From the NCBI GenBank assembly GCA_039090855.1, contig CM077010.1:50982905-51046904 (forward strand): 64,000 nt of DNA, given 5' to 3'. Below are positions 32,574-43,185 of the stretch, in pieces. The position numbers were made by a program, and so were the translations under genes. Under the pieces are notes generated by a model. That model searched no databases. It had not been told where the DNA came from and was given only the letters and a program-made list of their open reading frames with translations. This stretch comes from Macrothele yani. Taxonomy: Eukaryota; Arthropoda; Arachnida; Araneae; Macrothelidae. Position 1 is the stretch's first letter. Every line of letters begins with the position of its first letter.

Positions 32574-34063
32574 TTATGGGCATTCGACTCGGGCACCATT
32601 TGTCACCCGAACAATGTCTAAACGATATTCCAGTTCCAACCATGTTCGGTAATGTCTAAACGGTATTATAGTTCCAACCATGTTCGGTAATGTCTAAACG
32701 GTATTCTAGTTCCAACCATGTTCGGCAATGTCTAAATGGTATTCTAGTTCCAACCATGTTCGGTAATGTCTAAACGGTATTCGAGTTCCAACCATGTTCG
32801 GTAATGTCTAAACGGTATTCGAGTTCCAACCATGTTCGGTAATGTCTAAACGGTATTCCAGTTCCAACCATGTTCGGTAATGTCTAAACGGTATTCTAGT
32901 TCCAACCATGTTCGGTAATATCTAAACGATATTCCAGTTCCAACCATGTTCGGTAATATCTAAACGATATTCCAGTTCCAACCATGTTCGGTAATGTCTA
33001 AACGGTATTCCAGTTCCAACCATGTTCGGTAATGTCTAAACGGTATTCCAGTTCCAACCATGTTCGGTAATGTCTAAACGGTATTCCAGTTCCAACCTTC
33101 TTTCACGAATATCCGTATTAACTTTCTGCAGTGCGTGTGTAATCCTCCTCTTCAGGTCACCAATGTCTGCAACAGGGGTGCTGTAAATCTCACCCTTGAT
33201 GAATCCCCATAAAAAAAAGGTCACAGGGTGTTAAGTATCGCGAAAGTGGGTACCATTCAATGGGACCACCACGCCCAATCCATCGATTGGGAAATTTGGT
33301 ATACAGAGTCCTCTTCAGAATTAAACCCCAATCAGGTGGTGCCCCATCTTGTTGGAAAATGACCGGAGTTGCAAGTTCATCCAACTGGGGATACACAAAC
33401 TGCTCAATCATGTCCAGGTAATTATCAACTCTCATGGTCGCTTCCTAGAAGGAAAAATGATCCAATAACACGGTCGACTATTATGCTACACCAAACATTC
33501 GTTTTTGGGCTAGCATGTTGATGTTCCATTAAGCAATGCTGGTGCTTAGTTCCCCAAATTCTCACATTCTGTTCATTAACCATTCCAGAAACATAGAACG
33601 TGCACTCATCCGAGAAACAGATTTGTCTCAAGAAAGATTCAATACTTGAAATATTCTCGAACAAGTCTTCAGTAAACTGTTTACGTTTCACATGATCATC
33701 TGGGGTTATGTGATTGGTTATCTGCAGTTCATACCTGTGCATTTCCAATCTTTGACGTAACACTCTGCGCACTGACGTCATTGGGATGCCCAACTGTCGT
33801 GCTGCTTTTCTGTTGGACTTTCGAGGGCTACGAGTGAATGTTTGTCTCACAACCTCCTCACTTTCTGGGACCAGTGATGGTCGTCCAGGGCTTTTCTTTG
33901 TAAAGACACTACCAGTTTCCTTGAATAACTTGTACCACTTTCTGATGCTCTTACGTATGAAGGGTTTGCTCCCATATTTTATTCCGAAATTCCACTGAAC
34001 CTACGCTTCGGATCGGGTTTCAATAAACTACTCACCAATCTGTGCTTTCGTCGCAGGATCCAT
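32574..34063 (-). pseudogene. DD41D mariner-like transposase with C-terminal minisatellite
   Basis: The ATG at 34063 begins MDPATKAQIGE, then a stop, then KPFIRKSIRKWYKLFKETGS and SPGRPSLVPESEEVV. The next frame (33425-33850) has RKAARQLGIPMTSVRRVL and the first catalytic Asp in QICFSDECTFYVSG. The frame at 33190-33435 has VIFQQDGAPPDWG (second Asp) and YLTPCDLFFMG (third Asp). The spacing between the second and third is 41 residues, the signature of the DD41D group. The C-terminus LEYRLDIVRVTNGA..ECP and stop lie beyond a 38-bp array that interrupts the frame. All three catalytic residues are present but frames are broken at least three times. Confidence 0.8.
32612..33098. repeat. 38-bp minisatellite, about 12.8 copies
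   Basis: Unit TAATGTCTAAACGGTATTCC + AGTTCCAACCATGTTCGG, with starts every 38 bp from 32612. Read on the minus strand, the unit encodes WLELEYRLDIT, the transposase C-terminal segment, so the array is an expansion of coding sequence. Because 38 is not a multiple of three, successive units change frame. Confidence 0.95.
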
Positions 34064-34189
34064 TGGATACACTTCTAGAAAACTTGAAGGTATTTCTTAC
34101 CACCTGCAACAAATAAAATGCTGATGTTAGTTTTGTATCAAAAGTTATCATTTGAAATTGTTACACCTTTTTGGGAACACCCTGTACTC

Positions 34190-34773
34190 TCTCAACAAAT
34201 CATCAAATGCAAGAAATTTCAACGTTACGACTTCACTAGGAATCTTCAATTACTGATTTTGTTTTTGGCCACAGGAAAACATTTTATTTGGTGAGCACGG
34301 TGTTTATTTCTGCACTGGTAATATCTGTCTCTTGGCAAGTAATATGTATTCAGGCACAGTGCTGTGATTTTCCTGTACCATCTTGGAGCTGTCCGTCTTG
34401 CATCGTAAACGCCATTTGCAGGTGGCTAGAATCGTTCCGCTCCGGAGCCGAATGCTTTCCCAATCAAGCTACACCGATGAAATTAATCGCTGCAACTTTG
34501 CCGTCTTGACATGAGCGTCCTCTCTGTAGTACGTCACAGTCTTCAGATATATATCTTTCTCTCTTCTCTTTCATAGCTTCCAAACTTTCAGCCGAGGTCC
34601 ATTTTTAAATGCTTGTGTAATATTTGTCACAGCAGTACTTTTTCTTAAAAACATAGAATAGAGAAGGTGCTGAAACTTTTCTACGTTTTCTCGTCCTTCT
34701 GCAAGTCTCTATGCACCAGCAGACATCCTACACATCGTTCTGCCTCAGATAACTTACTATAGCATTCTGCAAC
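34190..34773. other. Intron with possible tRNA-like remnant
   Basis: On the minus strand at about 34400-34490, GTGTAGCTTGATTGGGAAAG and GGAACGATTCTAGCC resemble degenerate A and B boxes. This could be a worn SINE. Otherwise nothing is recognised. Confidence 0.3.
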
Positions 34774-35950
34774 AACAATGATGAGCCATTACATTATGAC
34801 CACTCCCAGCCTAGAGAAATGAGCGCGCCTGGAGACCGAACGGTAGCGCAGTTGAATTTTACAGAGCAGTATATATACAACCCGAGGACCGGCTTTCGGT
34901 TAGTAGAGTGTTCGGAGTCAGAATGGAAAAAGCTGTCAATTTATCGGAGTTCGATAAAGGACAAATTGTGATGACACGGTCTCTCGGAACTACGATCTGG
35001 GAAACGGCGTGGCTTGTGAGTTGTTCACGTGCCGCTGTAGTAAGTAAGTATCAAAAGTGGTGCATAGATGGCCAAACGACAAACCGTCGTCCAGTCGTGT
35101 TCCTTCCGTAGCTCATTGATGCCAGAGGGGAGGGGAGACTGTCGCGCATTGTTCACAGCGACCGCAGGACCACAGTGCGACAAATCATCCGCTGCTGCAA
35201 GAGTGGTGGTCAGGGCAATACACACAGTTTATCTCTCCACGTGGACCTGCGTAGCCAAAGTCCCAGCCGGGTCCTCATGCTTAATGCACGTCATCGCCAA
35301 CAACTCATGAAATGGGCCCAAGATCATCGAGATTGAACCATTGATGATTGAAAGAAACGGCCTGATGTGACGAATCAAGATTTCTGATGCATCACGTAGG
35401 CGGCTGAACGCGGATACGCCGATTACCAACGGAGGCTATGGCATCTGGATGCACTGCTATGCTGTGGGCGATGTTTTCTTGGGACACTATAGGCCCCATT
35501 ATCCCAATAGCACAATCCCTGACAGCTGTCAGGTATCTGAACAAAATTACAGACCAAGTTCACCCATTCATGGCAACTTATGTTCCCTTCTGGTGATGGC
35601 CATTACAAACAGGATAATTCGTCATGCCACACTGCCGGAATCGTCAAGGAGTGGTTCAAGGAAAATGCTGGTGACTTTCTGTTAATACTCTGGCCTCCAA
35701 ATTCATCTGACATGAACCGAATCGAACATTTGTGGTTCGACTTGGAAAAGCGGGTTCGCGTTAAATCATCACCTCCCCGAAATGTACTGGAACTGGAGAA
35801 CCTGCTGTTGACATTATGGTACTAGATACCACAGGATATCTATCGCCACCTCATCGAATCGATGCTTTGCCTAGTGGCTGCTGTTTTGCGGGATAAATGG
35901 AGTTCTACAGCTTATTAGATAGGTGGTCATGATGTAATGGCACATCGGTG
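34774..35950 (+). mobile_element. Tc1-type transposon
   Basis: The left end GATGAGCCATTACATTATGA (near 34780) pairs with the right end GGTGGTCATGATGTAATGGC to 35950, followed by TA. The left TA is lost. Same subfamily as the minus-strand copy at 6.2-7.3 kb. Confidence 0.8.
34923..35890 (+). pseudogene. Tc1 transposase, multiply broken
   Basis: The ATG at 34923 begins MEKAVNLSEFDKGQIVMTRS. A stop follows CIDGQTTNRRPVVFLP at 35109. Later frames contain MQWAQ-like and LIEATMLWAMFSWDT-like pieces in shifted reading. GHYKQDNSSCHTAGIVKEWF carries the second Asp, and PPNSSDMNRIEHLWFDL carries the catalytic Glu (35580-35825). At least five frame breaks. Confidence 0.75.
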
Positions 35951-36035
35951 TATGTATCGTGACATATCCCACCAATCTCATTACCGATTTGATGCTGATT
36001 CTTTGTCGTAAATGCACTTTAATCGCTTTCTGACA

Positions 36036-36225
36036 GAGAGTCAGTGACTGAAGTGTTGGATTCTGATCGTTCATCTGAGATGGTCCCGAATGAGGCATGG
36101 GTGGTGTGTTTGTCAGATAGCATACGCTCTGTCTCTTCCATGAGATCTGTGTCTCTAAATTAGGGACTGGCAACTGCTCAAAGCCCTTAGAGTTGCTGAT
36201 GGTTGTCGTTAATTCTGAAAAAAAG
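36036..36225 (+). mobile_element. SINE family 2, diverged, internally deleted
   Basis: Body blocks GAGGCATGGGTGGTGTGTTT, AAATTAGGGACTGGCAACTG and GATGGTTGTCGTTAATTC are recognisable. The B box is deleted. Confidence 0.6.
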
Positions 36226-37024
36226 GGGTCATAACGAAATAAAATCAGACCAAATGCCACACAAGATTTCCCTACAATTTTCAGCTCTTACTCTAATGTT
36301 AACTAGTGTGTGTGCTAGAAAGAACTTTCTGCTGCTTAAAGAGAGAAGAAGTTGCTTAAAGAACAATATTATCGATCATCGTGATGCAGGAGAACTTATT
36401 GTGAAGTTGTGCTTAAAGCCCTTTTCTTCAGGCGACATCATTTACCACTGACAACTGTTTGTTGAATTGATATGATCTACAAGTCATACGTCAGGATGAA
36501 ACTTTTTTATTTTAAAAGCAGTTTCATTTTACAACCTGCTATTAAGGCTATGAGATCATTGCGTGCTAATATAGTTCGCAGTGGCAAAATATGACACCTG
36601 TTAAATGTTTGTCATGCTCTTTGGAACTAAAAACTATTGAGACTCTTCTGTCTATCTCAATCCAATTTGAAATAGACGGTACTGCCTTCCCTAAACCGAG
36701 CTGTCTTCTTTTATTTTTAGGTGAATATGTCAAATGAATAAATTCCGTTCGAGCAGCTGTCTAAGAAGTAGTGAAAAAACAGAGGATCTTCTAGTACTCG
36801 CTTTGTTTTTCGCTCAATACAATCAATACCGTTATCAATTATAATCAAAATTAACCGACAGATACAGATAAGTTCATTGAAGTCAAGATAACACATTTGC
36901 TCATATGTATAACAGAAAAAGAATTTCCTAACTTTGATTTATTCTACCGCTCTGGTTTTGCCCCATTCTAGAGCCGGTGGCTCTAAATTTGAGAGGGACG
37001 ATTCCGTATGTCCTTAAACCTTCA
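36226..37024. other. Intron, nothing recognised
   Basis: AT-rich. No exon or element ends recognised. Confidence 0.5.
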
Positions 37025-37316
37025 TGGAGGGGGAGGTCATTTTATGACCCCATGAGTATCTAAAACTTAGAGTTTAACGATCTCTCTCAGTATCTGAGGC
37101 AATAACGAGTCGAACAAGAAAAACAGCCTTCGGTTAGCACTATTTTCGGGGGTTAAAGAGCCTCCAGAGTATTTGAGAAGTGGTTCTAAAAAGGCAAAAC
37201 CAGCACCGTAGGTCGAACGCATCGTTTTTGCGTCGTCCAGGACCTAAACCGGGGCCCGTCTGGTATGATTAGCAAGAAGTCAAATGCTCTAACCACATGG
37301 GTACCGAGGCGGCGAA
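37025..37316 (-). mobile_element. Possible third tRNA-derived SINE family, diverged
   Basis: On the minus strand CGGTACCCATGTGGTTAGAG looks like an A-box region and CGGTTTAGGTCCTGG like a worn B box, followed by a body ending in GTTAAACTCTAAG. Only one copy was seen. Confidence 0.35.
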
Positions 37317-37394
37317 AGCCCTTTGAAGAGTGTTCTGCTGGAAAACATTTTCCTTATTTTCTTACCAGTTCCAGTCACGTATCACGACAAAAGT

Positions 37395-37545
37395 ACGAAC
37401 GTCAAAAGGGCAAACGACAAAAGGGCGACACGACAAAAGGTCGCAAGACAAAAGAGCGATGCGCTAAAAGGGCTCACGACCAAAGGGCAAAGCGAAAAAA
37501 GTGTGCCACGAGAAAAGGTCGAATCCGCGGGCTTGACATTTTTCT
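37395..37545. repeat. Left array of a CGACAAAAGGGC-type motif
   Basis: Five to eight short imperfect units (CGACAAAAG, GCAAACGACAAAAGGGCGAC, ...) with a period of 14-18 bp. The complementary orientation (GTCGTGCGCCATTTTGTCG...) forms an array at 41845-41965. Confidence 0.85.
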
Positions 37546-37576
37546 ACTTCAACTGCAAGATTTCTAAAAGATATTA

Positions 37577-39117
37577 CACTGCTGGACAATTGCTAAGGAC
37601 GGATCATAAACGGCTATATAGCGCATAAAAAAGTAAGTGTGGTTGGATGCCAAGTGAAATAAAATAATGTCAGAATGTCAGGACATTACAAGAAAGACAA
37701 TTTATTGTGCTCTGAAATCCAGAAGGCTTTGGAACGTGTTCAAGGGACAAACAGGCCATTTTGTGCAGAATACGTAAACGTGAAAAAAATGCAATTACCG
37801 TCCGCAGGCGTTCCAGCGTAAGTTGTCAATACGGGATATGGCCACCATGGAGGGCGATACAAGATTCCGCACGTCGGGTAATGCTTTGCACAACATTATC
37901 AAGCAGCTGTTGGGGTAATTTATTCCATTCCTCTGTCAGTGCACGGATGAGGGTGTCTTTGTTTATTGGAGGGCATTGGCAACCAGCAAGACTCCTCCCC
38001 AAAGCATCCCACACATTTTCAATGGGATTCAGATCTGGAGAACGTGCTGGCCATACAAGGCGTTGAATATCCTCGCTCTCAAGTCCCTCCTGGACAGCGA
38101 CTGTTCGATGACATGTTGCGTTGTCGTCCATGAAAATGAATCTATCACCGACAGCACCACGTAACATGCGAACATGAGGTAGCAGAACATCATTAATGTA
38201 TCGTTGGCCAGTCATAGTCCCAGTTGGAAGCACATAGACGGACGTACGGCCATTGATCATGATGCCAGCCCATACCATGACACTACATGTCGGATATCGG
38301 TCCCTTTCCTGTATGTTTGCTGGTCAATATGCAGTACCACTATCACGCCAGATCAGTTGTCGTCGACAATCAGACGATAGACGGTATCTACTCTCATCTG
38401 AGAAGAGGACAGCAGACCGGTCGTTATCAGTCCAATTGCGATGTTGATGGCACCATTGCAAACGGGCGGTACGGTGACGTCTGGACAATGGGATGCACAC
38501 AACAGGACGGCGGGCGTATAGTCCTCCTTCATGCAAACGTCTGGCGACAGTTTTTCGGGAGATCCGCTTGCCATTAGCAGCCATAAACTGATTTGCTACC
38601 TCACTAGCTGTGCTGCGCCGGTGTCTTTTTGTTGATAGCACTATGTACCGATCTTCTGCAGGTGTCGTACTGCGAACACGACCTCCCCCGTGACGTTTGC
38701 TACACTCTCCATTTGTTTGAAATGATTTCCAAAGCCTTGAAACAACACTGTGGCTGACGTCGAACTCCCTGGCAACATCTGTTATTTTTCGCCCTTCTTC
38801 AATCTTGCCAATAATACGGCCACGCGTAAAATCATCTAGGTGATGTCGGGAAGACATACTGAAAATTGCAAGTTCGTCACTTGATTCTTTCCCTTTCAAC
38901 TTTGCGTTTGAACAACAACGGTCAATACGCGTCAAATCCTTTATATCTCTTATCAGCGCTATGACGTCACGAACAAGTTCGGCAATCCAAAATTTGCATA
39001 CGCACAACACGTCTTACTGTATCCCGCACTTATGCTAATTTCCACATTTTCCTGCCTTCCATTTTATGGTTGCTACCGTTGCAATTGTATTCCGTCCTTA
39101 GCAATTGTCCGGCAGTG
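37577..39117 (-). mobile_element. Tc1-type transposon with TIRs and TA duplication
   Basis: The left end CACTGCTGGACAATTGCTAA from 37577 pairs with the right end, reverse complement CACTGCCGGACAATTGCTAA, at 39117: 26 bp with one mismatch. TA at 37575-37576 and 39118-39119. It is inserted within the composite bounded by the motif arrays at 37.4 and 41.9 kb. Confidence 0.95.
37826..38857 (-). pseudogene. Tc1 transposase with a single in-frame TGA
   Basis: The ATG at 38855-38857 begins MSSRHHLDDFTRGRIIGKIE. The two helix-turn-helix regions are complete (ITDVAREFDVSHSVVSRLW; GRVRSTTPAEDRYIVLSTKR). The first catalytic Asp is in LFSDESRYRL. A TGA at 38324-38326 follows DSGTAY, but the same frame continues without shift through MVWAGIMINGRTSVYVL, FIFMDDNATCHRT (second Asp) and SPDLNPIENVWDALG (Glu; 34 residues after the Asp, hence DD34E), to the stop at 37826-37828. 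It is the least damaged transposase in the window by reading-frame count. The TGA could have come from CGA by a C-to-T change, which is inference. Confidence 0.9.
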
Positions 39118-39119
39118 TA

Positions 39120-39343
39120 TTTCCAAAAACAGCACTGCGGTCCCTTTGAGGAAACCACATATTTCTTTGTGTATTCAAATCCCAACTGAAATTAGACGTC
39201 TCATCCTATATAGAAGGCTTTCTAAACGATGTTATTTCCAAAAAGGCCCCGGGGCCCTGTTAGTATATTCAGTACTTGTTGGTGTATTCAGATTATCTCA
39301 ACCGAAATCAGACGTATTCGAAACAAAAAGTAGAAATCAGTAC
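39120..39343. repeat. Inverted copy of the 41.4-41.8 kb repeat units
   Basis: TGTATTCAAATCCCAACTGA (about 39167) is the reverse complement of TCAGTTGGGATTTGAATATA near 41722. A neighbouring TTTCTAAACGATG matches the complement of CATCGTTTAGAAA near 41530. Diverged. Confidence 0.6.
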
Positions 39344-39927
39344 TATAACGAAGTAAATTTCTCAGTCATTTTTAGTCTACGCAGGGATTCGAACCCGAGG
39401 CCTCTTATTCCGCAACAAGTCGCTCTACCAACTGAGCTACGCAGACGTTTATTCTGATTCCTATCTGCCTTTATGTCGTGTGCGTCCTGCTGGCAGGTAC
39501 GTCACATCTCCCCCGAAAGAGGGCCGGGGGCATGGCCCACGGGTCAGCCGGGACCACGAATCGTTGCAGGCAGCCATCCACTGTAGAACGTGCACTTGAG
39601 AACTCCCAGTCAATCTGCTGTGTGGAATGCAACATCACACATTTTTATTTTTCGAAGCGCTGGAGAAGGAATTCTCTGATTTTTCCTGTCTCGCGGTGTG
39701 GAAATAACATCACACCAATGCGAGATTTTGAACGGCCTGGTCATCCGGATAGTTCGGGCGCCATTATAACGAAGTAAATTTCTCCGTCATTTTTGGTCTA
39801 CGCCGGGATTCGAACCCGAGGCCGCTTATTCCGGAACAAGTCGCTCTACCAACTGAGCTACGCAGACGTTTATTCTGATTCCTATCTGCCTTTATGTCGT
39901 GTGCGTCCTGCTGGCAGGTACGTCACA
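39344..39927 (-). mobile_element. Dimeric tRNA-derived SINE, family 1, longest copy
   Basis: On the minus strand the first unit starts near 39927 and has a tRNA-like part (about 39799-39869) that folds as a near-canonical cloverleaf: acceptor GTCTGCG/CGTAGAC, D arm GCTC..GAGC, T arm TCGGG TTCGAAT CCCGG. A body of about 250 bp follows, including CCGGCCCTCTTTCGGGGG. The second unit then begins (39509), with tRNA-like part at 39372-39446, and stops at CGTTATA. Confidence 0.8.
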
Positions 39928-40450
39928 GTACCCACAAGGTGATGTAAATAGCCGTATACTTTATAGATTCTATAATGTGAAATAAAATGCTGTATTCGTT
40001 ATGAAAAAAAGTAAAACAAATGTCACATATTTTTGCTTAATGAAAGTTTTTATTCGCTATGCGGGGCTCAGAGCCCATTTCAGGAGGGCATAAAGCCCCA
40101 CGCCCCACACTTTCAAAGAGCGCAGAATTATGCGGGATGCGTGAAAAATTGACAGAATTCTGCAGTGTTTTTGCAGATAACACGGCAAAAACTTTAAAAA
40201 TCTGTCTATTTCTTTCCCTTTTTTCTCGGAGTCCGCAAATGAATAGTTTTCCATCTTCAACTCTTTCGAAGTCATTGCAGATGGTTCGTACACATCTGTA
40301 ATTACAGAGGGAAAAATACTTAGCCGCTGTTTACCCGAAGGTTATAGAAAAAAGAGAGCATGTTCTCCAATCCTTTTATTTTGACAGACGTGAAGGGGCA
40401 GTAGGGGTGGAGGTGCGGTTGCCTGACTTGTCTGTCTTCTCTTAAGTTTG
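39928..40450. other. Internal region of the composite, nothing coding
   Basis: Contains a GC-richer block (GCGGGGCTCAGAGCCCATTT at 40061). No recognisable protein. Confidence 0.4.
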
Positions 40451-40985
40451 TAAATGCCAATATTATTAACTTGATTTGATATGTAAACGTTGAGAATATG
40501 ACATCGGTAGAACAAAAACTGTTTAAAAGGCCTAGGCCTAGGGCCTATGAATTAATACTTAGTGTCTAAGTAAATGCGCCATATTATTAACTTCAGTTGA
40601 TATGTAAACGTTGTGAATATGACATCGGTAAAATAAAAACTGTTTAAAAGGCCTAGGGCCTCTGAATTTCTATTTAATGCCTAAGTAAAAGCGTGACACT
40701 ATTAACTTGATTTGATATGTAAACGTTATGAATATGACATAGGTAGAATAAAAACTGTTAAAAGAGCCTGAGCGTAAGGCCTATGAATTAACATTTAGTG
40801 CTTAAGTAAAAGCACACTATTATTAACTTGGTTTGATATGTAAACGTTATGAATATGAAGTCGGGTAATTAAAAACTGTTTAAAAGACCTACGTGTAGGG
40901 CCTATGTATTAATTAAGTAAAAGAGAAATATTAATAACTTGACATGTTATGTAAATATTTAGCGCCAAAGTAAAAGCGCAGCGGT
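40451..40985. repeat. Tandem repeat, unit about 112-120 bp, 4.5 copies
   Basis: Unit starts near 40451, 40571, 40686, 40806, 40918. Each contains ATATGTAAACGTT, GAATATGACATCGGTA and AAAACTGTTTAAAAG..CCTA. Confidence 0.9.
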
Positions 40986-41399
40986 ATTGAAGAATTTCAC
41001 CCTATCGTCCTTTTCTGAATGCAGCATGAGTCATGCAATAATTCCTTTGTTTTGTCGAACACTGTGGTTTTAAAAAAATGTACTAAGTCACGGCAATGCA
41101 TTTCTTCAAATTAAAGTACAATTCCCGTTTGGCTTACATAGAACGCCTCCCCCACCCCCTCTTTCACTTAAACTTTTGTGGCCAGTTGCCCTAAACTCGT
41201 ATGAACCAACCTGAAAATTGGAAATGCTGAAAAACTGCTGAAAATTTATGTGTCAGTCTTAGTTCCTCGTAATGTATTCAATTTGGGTAACTGGGTGTTT
41301 TGAGATAGATTATTTTTATGCTACACAATAATAAATATGGACAGGTTTCACGCTTATATGCCTTCTTATTGCATACACATTTTTGTGCTTCAACTGCAA

Positions 41400-41770
41400 A
41401 CTTTTCTATAGGGTCTTAGGATGCATTTGGAGTACAAAAAATGTCACGCCTGATTTTAGTTAAGAATTTGGTATACAAAGAAATAAGCAATTTACTCAAA
41501 GGGCCCCTGAAACCTTTTTTAAAATACCATCGTTTAGAAAACCTTCTCTGTAGGTTGCATTTCAGTACAAACATTGTCATATGTGCGCTCAATTAAGATT
41601 TGAATACACAAAAAAATAAATAATTTGCTTGAAGTCATCATGGGCCGTTTTAGAAATAATATCTTTTTGAAAACACACCCTATAGGTTATTTAAGGACAG
41701 AAAAATTAGCATTTGCTTTCAGTTGGGATTTGAATATACATGTACAATGAAATAAGCAATTTGGAATTTT
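41400..41770. repeat. Tandem repeat, unit about 125-130 bp, nearly 3 diverged copies
   Basis: Successive units carry ATTT(A)AGTT..GAATTTGG/GATTTGAATA, AAATAAGCAATTT and a TTTAGAAA...CTGTAGGTT junction. Related units lie in inverted orientation at 39120-39343. Confidence 0.7.
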
Positions 41771-41844
41771 TAATTCTTCTTAACGTTTCTTGCAAATTGG
41801 TTAAATAGTTCTCCTAGTTTGGTGAATCGTTAGTGTGGTAGCCG

Positions 41845-41965
41845 TGCGCTTTTTTGTCGTATCGCCCTTTTGTCGCATCGCTCTTTTGTCGTGCGCATTT
41901 TTGTCGTGCGTTCTTTCGTCGTTCGCCCTTTTGTCGTGCGCCATTTTGTCGTGTAATCTTGTAAT
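41845..41965. repeat. Right array of the CGACAAAAGGGC-type motif (inverted)
   Basis: Seven units such as CGCCCTTTTGTCG and CGTGCGCATTTTTGTCGTG, the reverse complement of the array at 37395-37545. Confidence 0.9.
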
Positions 41966-41969
41966 AAAT

Positions 41970-43185
41970 GACAATTAAACTGTCAAACTGAGTTATTTAT
42001 GAAGTTCTCAAAATGTTAAGCTAGGTTTTGTACTACTTTGAAGGTTGTTGAATTCAACAGGGTTTGCGCGTGCATCAGCAACGTGGCATTATTCACCAGA
42101 TTTGAACTTCTAGAACCAATAGCAGTAGCACTCCTCTGCTTGAAAGCTTATCCTTTATACATACGTATTTTGAATGTTTTTGGTCGCTTCACTTGCACTG
42201 TTCCTTTTCACAAAACCCTTGAAGCACCGTATCCTACTTGCGTCTTTCTGAAGCCTCCACTTTATTTTGAGAGTTAAGGTAAAACAGAACCCTAAAGTTA
42301 CATGAAAAATTTGGATTCAGTGCTACATAAACCATGCCAAAGTCTTCATCGTTTATTGAAGTAATGTTGTATTTCCAGGGACATACCTTCTTTTCTTAAG
42401 AACTGCTGACGATATAAAGGCGCTTGTTCTTCAAATGCGCGATAATATCTTTCCAATGGGCGAAGAGCGCACGGTTGGTTATACTTTATGCAAAACTGTG
42501 TGAATTATAACGGCTGCTTTTCATTTCTTCATAATATAAGAAGTGTCTGAATGAAAGAAAATAATTAGCGCTCTTTGGAGGGATACGCCTACTGATACAG
42601 AATCAGTATTGTGACAACTCATCATTTTTACTTTGTTTTGGCACTTTAAAATATCCCCTTAGAGGTGGCTAACTCTTCAAACAGTTTCCTGAGTGGAGGT
42701 TGTAGCTCTCCATATAATCTATAGAAAATATTGAAATTTGGACATCAGTTTCCGAATTGCTGTAATTTGGAAGTTTGAATATGGATATAATCCTTGAATT
42801 TATGCACTATAAATTTGCCTAAAACATTAAAAAACCGACCACAGCCATGGTTTGAGTTGGATCATGATGAAAGGGTACATAGGTAGGCCGTATATTTTAA
42901 GCCATAATATGATGCAACAATTAGACATTGATCGACAGTGGTTGAATTGCGTCGCAATTCGGCAGTGTCAGAATGACAGGATAGCCCCAAAATACCAGTT
43001 ATTGGAGTCCAGCAAGTTTATTACTTACATCACTGTGCAATAATAGCAAAGACTAAATTTAAAACACTAAAAAACAACAGAATTTTCAGTAAGATAGCAA
43101 AATCGCAAAGTACGTTATTCACATACTTCTATCAGATTTTATGTAAATTATTCTGCATTGCAGAGTACCGTTCTTGTAATTTTTG
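41970..43185. other. Intron, nothing recognised
   Basis: No exon or element ends recognised. A short frame at 42038-42277 has no known motif. Confidence 0.5.

Larger units (their letters stand above)
32467..34186 (-). mobile_element. DD41D mariner-like (rosa-group-like) transposon
   Basis: The right end TTTTTGGGAACACCCTGTA (to about 34186) and the left end near 32467 (GTTAAAAACGTAACCAATTT) are decayed inverted repeats that share the inner block GTAAC(C)AATTTCAAAT. The transposase between them is on the minus strand and carries a large tandem expansion at its 3' end. Confidence 0.7.

Noticed and set aside
32612..33098. CRISPR-like array of 38-bp units
   Set aside because: There are no spacers; it is a head-to-tail minisatellite derived from transposase coding sequence.
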